A stretch of DNA of 5,358 bases from Pseudomonadota bacterium (GTDB taxonomy: Bacteria > Pseudomonadota > Alphaproteobacteria > Azospirillales > Azospirillaceae). The position numbers and the translations under genes are program-made. Below are positions 1 to 5,358 of the stretch, one piece after another (position 1 is the first letter of the stretch; the number at the start of each line of letters is the position of its first letter). The DNA is taken from contig JAEYOB010000689.1 in NCBI GenBank assembly GCA_023412175.1, forward strand, positions 1 through 5,358. The letters run 5' to 3'. The notes under the pieces are model-generated. The model did not search any database. It was not told where the DNA came from and saw only the letters and a program-made list of their open reading frames with translations.

Positions 1-1
1 G

Positions 2-1057
2 CACACGGAACTCGCGCGGCTGATCCATGACGGCGCGCTCTGGGTGCTCGCCGGGGGCATGCTGGCTTGGGCGATCGCCCTCTGGAGCGCGGGGCGGATC
101 ACGCCCGGCGAGGTGGTCGTCATCAGCGCCATGACCTTCCGCATCCTGCACGGCTCGCGCGACCTCGCCTTCGCGCTGGTCGGCACCACGCAGCACTTCG
201 GGCAGATCGCCGAGACGCTGCGCGTCATCGGCCAGCCGCACGCCGTCGCCGACGCACCGGACGCCAAGCCATTGATCGGGCTGGGCGGCGCCGTCGATTT
301 CGAGGGGGTGAGCTTCACCTACCCGGACGGGCGGCAGGTGTTCAAGGATTTCTCCCTGCATGTCCCGGCCGGTCAGCGCATCGGCATCGTCGGCCCGTCG
401 GGCGCCGGCAAGACGACGCTGGTCGGGCTGGTGCAGCGCCTGGACGACGCGCAGGAGGGGCGCGTGCTGATCGATGGCCAGTGCGTGGCCGGCGTCCCCC
501 AGGAGAGCCTGCACGCGGCCATCGCCACCGTGCCGCAGGAGATCTCGCTGTTCCATCGTTCGGTGCTGGAGAACATCCGCTCCGGCCGTCCGGACGCCAC
601 CGACGAGGAGGTGCGGACGGCGGCGCGCGCCGCCTACTGCGACAGCTTCATCCTCGACCTGCCGGAAGGCTACGACACGCTTGTGGGCGAGCGCGGGGTG
701 AAGCTGTCGGGCGGCCAGCGCCAGCGCATCGGCATCGCGCGGGCCTTCCTGAAGAACGCGCCCATCCTGATCCTCGACGAGGCGACCTCGGCCCTGGACA
801 CCGAGAGCGAGATCGAGATCCAGCGGGCGCTCAATGACCTGATGCGCGGCCGGACCGTGCTGGCGGTGGCGCACCGCCTGTCCACGCTGTCGGGCTTCGA
901 CCGCATCGTCGTGCTGGTGGATGGCCGCATCGTCGAGGACGGCCACCCGGTGGAGCTGCGCCGCTGCGGCGGTACCTTCGAGATGCTGTGGCGCCTGCAG
1001 GCGGAGGGCTTCTCCATGGACGAGGCGCTGGAACGGGGATTGCGGGCGGCCGAGTAG
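2..1057 (+). CDS. ABC exporter, fused permease/ATP-binding protein (3' part only)
   Basis: This is the C-terminal 351 residues of a half-size ABC exporter of the MsbA/type I exporter kind; the 5' end lies left of the window. Frame 2 is open from the first base, and a GTG at 44 is internal rather than a start. Residues about 12-65 hold the last two hydrophobic helices of the membrane domain. The ATPase domain follows from about residue 97. It has an A-loop Tyr (FTYPDG, about 105-110), Walker A GPSGAGKT (131-138), a Q-loop (VPQE, about 177-180), signature LSGGQ (235-239), Walker [13 protein letters not shown] (255-266) and the H-loop His (about 291). All catalytic motifs are intact. By family, such proteins dimerise in the inner membrane and use ATP to export lipids, glycolipids, glycans or peptides. 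The substrate is not readable here. The next gene is convergent, so it is not in the same operon. Confidence 0.95.
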   Translation, partial: HTELARLIHDGALWVLAGGMLAWAIALWSAGRITPGEVVVISAMTFRILHGSRDLAFALVGTTQHFGQIAETLRVIGQPHAVADAPDAKPLIGLGGAVDFEGVSFTYPDGRQVFKDFSLHVPAGQRIGIVGPSGAGKTTLVGLVQRLDDAQEGRVLIDGQCVAGVPQESLHAAIATVPQEISLFHRSVLENIRSGRPDATDEEVRTAARAAYCDSFILDLPEGYDTLVGERGVKLSGGQRQRIGIARAFLKNAPILILDEATSALDTESEIEIQRALNDLMRGRTVLAVAHRLSTLSGFDRIVVLVDGRIVEDGHPVELRRCGGTFEMLWRLQAEGFSMDEALERGLRAAE

Positions 1058-1058
1058 G

Positions 1059-1088
1059 AAGCCCCCCTCCCGCGAGGGAAGGGGGCTT
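1059..1088. terminator. Convergent, possibly bidirectional stem-loop terminator
   Basis: An inverted repeat sits between the two convergent stop codons (1057 and 1097). The arms are 1059-1071 and 1076-1088, with a GCGA loop and one C-A mismatch (1067/1080). The stem is almost all G-C and the outer pairs are A-T. On the plus strand it ends in CTTT. On the minus strand it ends in CTT followed by CC, so the U tract is short on both sides. Position and stem strength support a terminator; the weak U runs lower certainty. Confidence 0.6.
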
Positions 1089-1096
1089 TGAGAGGC

Positions 1097-3841
1097 TTAC
1101 TCCGCGCCTTCGCGCACGCTTTCCGCCGTGGCGGCCATGCGGCCCTTCAGCGCCAGTTCCACCAGACCGTCCAGCAGCGTGGTGGCGGTCGGGTCGGCGC
1201 CCGGCGCGTCCTCCAGCAGGCGGAAGGTGGTGGCGACCATGCGGCCGCGGCCGCAGTTGCGCTCGACGATCAGCGCCGCCGGCTTGTGCACCCAGCCGAT
1301 CACCATGCCGGCGTGCACGCGGGCCTGGAAGTCCCAGGTGGTGCAGTTGGCGATGACGTGGTTGGGGATCACCCGGTCGAAGCTGTGGTCGATCAACGGC
1401 CCGCCCGGCAGCCGGGCGAACGGACCCGAACGCCTCACCCACGAGAAAGAGGAGGCCCAGGCGCCCAGCCACATGGAGCCGTGCCGAGGCGTCACCCGCA
1501 CGTTCTGGAAGTGCGGGAAGACCGGCTGGAGGTCCTGCGGCTCGTCGGCCAGCAGCACCAGACGGGCACCGGCGCGCACCTCGGCGCAGCGGTCCTCGTC
1601 CAGGCGGCGGGCGACCACCACGTCGGCCGACGCGGCGTCCGCAGCCGTGCCGTAGCCCAGCGCGGCGAAGCGCTCCGTCAGGTCGGCGTCCGGCGTCCAC
1701 ACCGTGACCTTGCCGGCCGAGGGGCCGGTGCGACGCGGGTGGATGGCCAGCTCGACGTGGTTGGTGGCGAGCAGGTCGTCGCGGGTGGCGATCTCCAGCT
1801 CCAGCCGGTGCAGCTCCGGTTGAGTCACGTGCGGCGCCTCGAACACCGCCTCGCGGCCGTGACGCACGCCCGGCGTCAGATCCATCGGCTCGGCGCCGCC
1901 GGCACCGGTGGCGTCCACGCTCCCGCGCAGTTCGGTCCCGTGCAGGGGGGCGCCGCGGCCGTGCGCGGCGGCGAGGCCGACGCGGACCTGCTCACCCTCC
2001 CAGTACGCCACCCGGTCCCATTGCGGCACGATCACCGTGTCGGCGTTGATGGTGCGGAAGACGTGATGGAAGGCGCGCGGGTTGCGGCGCATGTCCAGCA
2101 GGCCGTTGGATTCCCAATGGCAGTCGGTGAACTCGGTGATGACGTAGCCGGCCAGGGCCGGCTGGCGGCGCATCGCCTCGATCTGGTACTTCAGCGCACG
2201 GAACTGCTGCCACTGCGCCGCCTCGACGAAGCTCTCCAGCGTGCCGAACACGCGGTCCAGGCCGTAGGAGGTGAAGCGCGTCTCGACGCCGTGGGCGTAC
2301 ATCACGCCCTCGCCCCAGTCGTGGCCGGTCTCGAACCACCACGGCTCCTTGCCGTCGGTGCCGCGCAGCTTCCTCGGGTCGGGCAGGCCCCAGTTGCCGA
2401 ACTCCGAGCACATCAGGGGCTCGGCGCCGGTGCGCTTGGCGTCGCCATGGTGGGTGTAGGTGGCCTCGCGCCGGTTCGCCATGCGCTCGACGAAACCGTC
2501 CCACGACCCGCGGTGGTCGGGGATCGCCGCGTAGAAGTGATAGTCCTCGATGTCGGACTGGACGTGGAAGCTCGGCCACAGCGGCGAGTTGTCCACCACC
2601 AGCCGGGTCGGGTCGAACGCCTTGAGCCAAGTGTAGGTCCTGTTGACCCAGTCGCGGTGTTCCTGGTTGTGCACCAGATCGGTGCCCCAGTTCTCGTTGA
2701 TGATCGTCCAGCAGATGATCGACGGGTGGTTTCCGTCACGCTCGACGATGCCTTTCAGTGTCGCCTCCAGCCGTTCGGCGGCCGGGCCGGTCAGGCGTCC
2801 GGCGTTGGGCAACTCGGTCCAGATCAGCAGGCCGACGCGGTCGGCGGCCTCGTAGTAGCGCGGGTCCGGCACCTTGATGTGGCAGCGCAGGCAGTTCAGG
2901 CCGAGTTCCTTGGCCTTGCGGAACTGGTCCTCCAGGAATTCCACCGAGGGCACCGTGCAGATGCCGCCCGGGTAGTAGTCTTGGTCCAGTGCCGAGCGCA
3001 GCATGATCGGCTGGCCGTTCAGGTGGATGCGGCCGTCCCTGGTCTCGACGGTGCGGAAGCCGAAAACCTCCGTCCGGCTGTCCACGCTCTCGCCGTCCTG
3101 GCGCAGCGTCGCGGTCAGGCGGTAGAGCGTCGGCTGCTCCGGCGACCAGGACTGCACGTACGGCACGACCAGTGTCGTGTCCGCGCGGCTCTGCCCGGCG
3201 GCGACGGTCACCGCCAGCGCGGCGCAGACGCCGTCGGGGCCGGCGATCTCCAGCGCGATGTCATGGTTGCGGCGCAGCGGCTGGGCGAGTTGGACCGCCA
3301 CCGTGACCGAACCGTCCTTCAGGTTCGGGACGAGGCGCAGCGCGGTGATGTGGTCGGCGGCGCGGCGCTCCAGCGTCACCGACTGCCAGATGCCGGACAG
3401 CGGGCCGTACCAGCTCTGCTTGCCGAACGGCGTCTCGGCCATCGGGAACTCGGGGTAGGCGTCGGGATCGTCGGTCGGCGCGGTCACGGCGACGGCGATC
3501 TCGTTGCGGCCGGGGCGCAGGAAGCGGCCCACCGGCGCCTCGAAGGGCAGGTAGCCGCCCTCGTGCGCCATCACCTCGATGCCGTTGACCAGCACGCGGG
3601 CGTGGTAGTTCACCGCGCCGAAGCGCATGAACACCGGCGCCCCGGCCCAGTCGGCCGGGATCTCGACGGTGCGGCGGTACCAGGCGCGGCCCTGGCGCTC
3701 GCGCAGGTCGTCGAACTGCGCCTGCCACGGGCCGGGCACCGTCGCGGTGCGCCACGCGGCCACGTCCTCGAGCGCGACGTCCTCGTCGCCGAAATACTGG
3801 AAATCCCAATCGCCATCGAGAGAGAGGGTGATGCGCTGCAC
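1097..3841 (-). CDS. Glycoside hydrolase family 2 protein (beta-galactosidase/beta-glucuronidase type)
   Basis: A retaining exo-glycosidase of the GH2 clan, 914 residues from the chosen start. An N-terminal jelly-roll sugar-binding domain covers about 4-161 (VPGPWQ at 35-40, LVNGIEV at 84-90, GGYLPF at 95-100). An Ig-like domain follows (about 162-266), then a TIM barrel (about 267-586). The acid/base is E383 in TIINENWG, and the nucleophile is E480 in CSEFGNWG. The barrel closes with ITEFTDCHWESNG (568-580). A further beta domain (about 600-703) and an alpha/beta region resembling the GATase-like fold of some beta-galactosidases (about 711-901) complete it. There is no signal peptide, so it is probably cytoplasmic. 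GTG at 3841 is chosen because GGAG lies 6 nt upstream and the protein then begins directly with the family's LSLDGDW. The frame stays open upstream to a TTG at 4048, but those 69 codons are unlike any GH2 N-terminus. The sugar specificity (galactoside, glucuronide, galactofuranoside, other) is unknown. Confidence 0.93.
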   Translation of the reverse strand: MQRITLSLDGDWDFQYFGDEDVALEDVAAWRTATVPGPWQAQFDDLRERQGRAWYRRTVEIPADWAGAPVFMRFGAVNYHARVLVNGIEVMAHEGGYLPFEAPVGRFLRPGRNEIAVAVTAPTDDPDAYPEFPMAETPFGKQSWYGPLSGIWQSVTLERRAADHITALRLVPNLKDGSVTVAVQLAQPLRRNHDIALEIAGPDGVCAALAVTVAAGQSRADTTLVVPYVQSWSPEQPTLYRLTATLRQDGESVDSRTEVFGFRTVETRDGRIHLNGQPIMLRSALDQDYYPGGICTVPSVEFLEDQFRKAKELGLNCLRCHIKVPDPRYYEAADRVGLLIWTELPNAGRLTGPAAERLEATLKGIVERDGNHPSIICWTIINENWGTDLVHNQEHRDWVNRTYTWLKAFDPTRLVVDNSPLWPSFHVQSDIEDYHFYAAIPDHRGSWDGFVERMANRREATYTHHGDAKRTGAEPLMCSEFGNWGLPDPRKLRGTDGKEPWWFETGHDWGEGVMYAHGVETRFTSYGLDRVFGTLESFVEAAQWQQFRALKYQIEAMRRQPALAGYVITEFTDCHWESNGLLDMRRNPRAFHHVFRTINADTVIVPQWDRVAYWEGEQVRVGLAAAHGRGAPLHGTELRGSVDATGAGGAEPMDLTPGVRHGREAVFEAPHVTQPELHRLELEIATRDDLLATNHVELAIHPRRTGPSAGKVTVWTPDADLTERFAALGYGTAADAASADVVVARRLDEDRCAEVRAGARLVLLADEPQDLQPVFPHFQNVRVTPRHGSMWLGAWASSFSWVRRSGPFARLPGGPLIDHSFDRVIPNHVIANCTTWDFQARVHAGMVIGWVHKPAALIVERNCGRGRMVATTFRLLEDAPGADPTATTLLDGLVELALKGRMAATAESVREGAE

Positions 3842-3847
3842 GCTTCG

Positions 3848-3851
3848 CTCC
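3848..3851 (-). promoter_or_regulatory. Ribosome binding site deciding the GH2 start
   Basis: Read on the minus strand, GGAG stands 6 nt before the GTG at 3841. No ATG lies near the expected N-terminus, and the next Met codon falls deep inside the jelly-roll domain. This site is the main argument for the GTG start. Confidence 0.7.
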
Positions 3852-3925
3852 GCTTGTCGTCGGTTTTGCTGCGGCCCCCGGCGTGGAGGACCCCGGAAAA
3901 GACGGGCGAAGTCTTCGAATCTTAT

Positions 3926-3943
3926 GGTTAACAAAAGATAACC
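3926..3943. promoter_or_regulatory. Operator-like imperfect palindrome
   Basis: GGTTAAC-AAAA-GATAACC forms two 7-bp arms that match at six of seven positions around a 4-bp A spacer. It lies 85 bp upstream of the GH2 start in the most AT-rich part of the divergent region. The size and symmetry fit the binding site of a dimeric repressor, such as a LacI, TetR or GntR family protein. No regulator gene is in the window, so the identity of the factor is unknown. Confidence 0.45.
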
Positions 3944-3962
3944 GGTGTCGGCCGGAGACCGG
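3942..3962. repeat. Small inverted repeat (hairpin) beside the first operator-like site
   Basis: Arms 3942-3949 and 3955-3962 pair at seven of eight positions (G-G mismatch 3947/3957) around a 5-nt loop. It shares its first two bases with the end of the 18-bp palindrome. It could be a second protein site or a leader hairpin, or chance in GC-rich DNA. Confidence 0.3.
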
Positions 3963-4012
3963 GCGCAAAAGGGTTGGCGCGGCAAGCGGCGCAGATCCTG
4001 TACTTCATCGGC

Positions 4013-4049
4013 TGTGACAAAAATGGGCAACGACTTGCGGTGTGACAAA
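4013..4049 (+). repeat. Tandem direct repeat TGTGACAAA
   Basis: Two exact copies of TGTGACAAA lie at 4013-4021 and 4041-4049, with start-to-start spacing of 28 bp. Both are preceded by CGG (the first with one extra base). Direct repeats in a divergent promoter region may be activator half-sites. TGTGA also matches one half of the CRP consensus, but no TCACA partner lies at the right distance. Confidence 0.4.
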
Positions 4050-4078
4050 GTCCGGCCGGGTTATGCCTGCAGCATTTC

Positions 4079-4095
4079 TTAACATATCGGTAACC
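4079..4095. promoter_or_regulatory. Second operator-like site related to 3926-3943
   Basis: TTAAC-ATATC-GGTAACC repeats the elements of the first site: TTAAC, then a short AT-rich spacer, then GRTAACC. The spacer is 5 rather than 4 bp, and the outer left bases (TC instead of GG) do not match. It lies 61 bp upstream of the TTG start of the GH1-like gene. The GRTAACC half-sites of the two copies begin 152 bp apart. Confidence 0.3.
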
Positions 4096-4143
4096 ATGTC
4101 TGCGCGACACCGGACGGGGCGCCTCGGCGTCCTTCACCGGTCG

Positions 4144-4149
4144 AGGAGG
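4144..4149 (+). promoter_or_regulatory. Ribosome binding site deciding the TTG start of the GH1-like gene
   Basis: A perfect AGGAGG ends 7 nt before the TTG at 4157, the ideal distance. The frame has a stop at 4091 and no ATG between there and the conserved ELWGGVE motif. The only other candidate starts are a CTG at 4100 and a GTG at 4199 that lies inside the conserved motif. Confidence 0.8.
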
Positions 4150-4156
4150 GCAGGCT

Positions 4157-5358
4157 TTGCCGTCACGCGCAGTACAGCCGATCGAGCTTTGGGGCGGAGT
4201 GGAGTGCTCGGTGGTCAGGCTCCGCAACGGCATCGTCGATCAGACGGTGCTGAGCGGCCATCAGGACCGGCTGGGGGATCTGGACGCCTTCGCCGAACTC
4301 GACATTACGGCAATCCGTTACCCCGTGCTGTGGGAACGGGTGGCGCCGCATGGGCTGGACACTGCCGACTGGGCATGGACCGACGAGCGGCTGGGGCGTC
4401 TGCGCGACCTGGGCATCAACCCCATCGCGACGCTGCTGCACCACGGCAACGGCCCGCGCGGCACCGACCTGACGCAGCCCGATTTTCCCGAAAAATTCGC
4501 CGCCTACGCCGCGCGCGTGGCGGAGCGCTACCCGTGGCTGGACCTCTACACGCCGATCAACGAGCCGCTGACCACCGCGCGGTTCTGCGGCCTGTACGGC
4601 CACTGGTACCCGCACGCCCGCGATCACCGGGTGTTCCTGCGCATCCTCATCAACGAGGTGCAGGCGACCCGGCTCGCCATGAAGGCGATCCGCGCGGTGA
4701 ACCCGGCCGCGCGGCTGGTACAGACCGAGGACCTCGGCAAGGCGCACAGCACGCCGCGCCTCGCCCGGCAGGCCGGGCACGAGAACCAGCGGCGCTGGCT
4801 GACCTTCGACCTGCTGACCGGCCGCGTGACCCGCGAGCACCCGCTGTGGCCCTACCTGACCCAGGCGGACATGGAGGATGCGCTCGAGGAACTGGCCGCC
4901 GACCCGTGCCCGCCGGACATCCTGGGGATCGACCACTACCTGACCAGCGAACGCTTCCTGGACGAGCGCGTGCGCCGCTATCCCGGCGTCCGCCCCTCCG
5001 AGGAGGGTGGCGAGCGCCATGTGGACGTCGAGGCGATCCGCGTGCTGGCCGAGGGCGTGGAGGGGCTGGAGGCCCTGATGGAGGAGGCGTGGCACCGCTA
5101 CCGCCTGCCGGTCGCCGCCACCGAGGTGCACAACGGCTCCTCCCGCGAGGAGCAGTTGCGCTGGTTCAAGGAAGCCTGGGACGGGGCGCACCGGCTGCGC
5201 GCGCGCGGCGTGGACATCCGCGCGGTGACGGCGTGGGCCTTGCTCGGCAGCTATGATTGGAACAGCCTGCTGACCCGGCGCGACGGCTTCTATGAATCCG
5301 GCGTGTTCGACGTGCGCGGGCCGGAGATCCGGCCGACCGCCCTGGCGCACCTGCTGCG
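4157..5358 (+). CDS. GH1-type glycosidase-like protein (N-terminal part), probably the first half of a GH1-RmlD fusion
   Basis: The 400 visible residues form a GH1-like TIM barrel and run off the right edge. Landmarks in order are IELWGGVE (9-16, matching the FLWG strand), IRYPVLWERV (53-62, matching RFSxxWxR), TLLHHG (92-97, matching the TLxHW strand) and YTPINEP (131-137, acid/base E136). TEVHNG (322-327) gives E323 as nucleophile, where most GH1 proteins have TENG. WALLGSYDW (360-368) matches WSLxDNFEW. There is no signal peptide, so a cytoplasmic location is likely. The start is TTG, supported by AGGAGG 7 nt upstream. The usual FEW Glu is Asp367, and the N-terminal Gln of the sugar site is missing. 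From memory, proteins with this N-terminus often continue into an RmlD/dTDP-4-dehydrorhamnose-reductase-like domain and total about 700 residues; that part is not visible. It is divergent from the GH2 gene and likely co-regulated. Activity and substrate are unproven. Confidence 0.88.
   Translation, partial: MPSRAVQPIELWGGVECSVVRLRNGIVDQTVLSGHQDRLGDLDAFAELDITAIRYPVLWERVAPHGLDTADWAWTDERLGRLRDLGINPIATLLHHGNGPRGTDLTQPDFPEKFAAYAARVAERYPWLDLYTPINEPLTTARFCGLYGHWYPHARDHRVFLRILINEVQATRLAMKAIRAVNPAARLVQTEDLGKAHSTPRLARQAGHENQRRWLTFDLLTGRVTREHPLWPYLTQADMEDALEELAADPCPPDILGIDHYLTSERFLDERVRRYPGVRPSEEGGERHVDVEAIRVLAEGVEGLEALMEEAWHRYRLPVAATEVHNGSSREEQLRWFKEAWDGAHRLRARGVDIRAVTAWALLGSYDWNSLLTRRDGFYESGVFDVRGPEIRPTALAHLL

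Larger units (their letters stand above)
3842..4156. other. Divergent intergenic regulatory region
   Basis: These 315 bp separate the outward-facing GH2 and GH1-like genes and must hold both promoters. The region is locally AT-richer than the genes, mainly at about 3915-3941, 4013-4024 and 4074-4097. It contains an 18-bp near-palindrome, a related second site, a 9-bp direct repeat pair and an 8-bp-arm hairpin, each listed separately. No convincing sigma-70 -35/-10 pair could be picked on either strand. No small gene with a plausible start and protein-like composition was seen. Confidence 0.8.

Noticed and set aside
1088..3931. A 947-codon open frame on the plus strand covering almost the whole GH2 gene.
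   Set aside because: It is exactly antisense, with its codons in register with GH2 codons, where a stop would need TTA, CTA or TCA in the GH2 gene; these are rare at this GC level. The predicted protein is Arg/Gly/Val/His-rich with no recognisable domain, while the minus strand encodes a full GH2 with catalytic residues.
3974..4004. TTGGCG ... TGTACT as a sigma-70 promoter, or a sigma-54 site at TTGGCGCGGCAA.
   Set aside because: The sigma-70 spacing is 19 bp with poor boxes, and the sigma-54 -12 TTGC element is absent at the needed distance.
4013..4049. CRP/FNR-type binding site based on TGTGA.
   Set aside because: Neither TGTGA copy has a TCACA partner 6 bp away; the copies are direct, not inverted, repeats.
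4035..4066. TTGCGG / TTATGC promoter for the GH1-like gene.
   Set aside because: The spacer would be 20 bp; at 17 bp the -10 would be GGGTTA, a poor match.
4112..4132. GGACG...CGTCC inverted repeat in the leader of the GH1-like gene.
   Set aside because: Only 5-bp arms with an 11-nt gap; expected often by chance in such GC-rich sequence.
4042..5256. A 404-codon plus-strand open frame overlapping the GH1-like gene.
   Set aside because: The frame is shifted relative to the GH1 frame and its product is Arg/Ala/Pro/Gly-rich and unlike any protein family. The GH1 frame (4157 onward) is open to the edge and has SD support.
4163..5350. A 395-codon minus-strand open frame opposite the GH1-like gene.
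   Set aside because: It is the same in-register antisense shadow effect. The product has no domain signal and the plus-strand frame encodes clear GH1 motifs.

Overview
The window is very GC-rich, with strong G/C preference at third codon positions, and it contains no mobile element, RNA gene or CRISPR array. Together with the gene content this fits a high-GC proteobacterium, most likely an alphaproteobacterium of the Azospirillum or Methylobacterium kind. That placement is inference from composition and protein style, not from a marker gene.

Layout, left to right. (1) The 3' part of a half-size ABC exporter (last membrane helices plus a complete ATPase domain) runs rightward off the left edge and stops at 1057. 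(2) A 39-bp convergent gap holds a GC-rich stem-loop that could end transcription from both sides. (3) A large glycoside hydrolase family 2 gene lies on the minus strand, from a GTG start at 3841 to a TAA at 1097. (4) A 315-bp divergent intergenic region (3842-4156) carries an operator-like palindrome, a related second site, a tandem 9-bp direct repeat and a small hairpin. (5) A GH1-type glycosidase-like gene starts at a TTG at 4157, behind a perfect AGGAGG, and runs off the right edge.

Neither glycosidase shows a signal peptide, so both probably act in the cytoplasm. The GH2 has its expected catalytic pair (E383, E480). The GH1-like protein has the expected pair (E136, E323) but altered sugar-binding residues, including Asp for Glu in the usual FEW motif. 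Proteins with this N-terminus are, from memory, often fused to an RmlD/dTDP-4-dehydrorhamnose-reductase-like domain. That half would lie beyond the window. The divergent pair plus an ABC exporter suggests a locus for making, trimming or exporting a surface glycan or glycoconjugate. The substrate cannot be read from the sequence.

The points most worth following are the atypical GH1 active site with its possible reductase fusion, and the paired operator-like sites between the two hydrolase genes.
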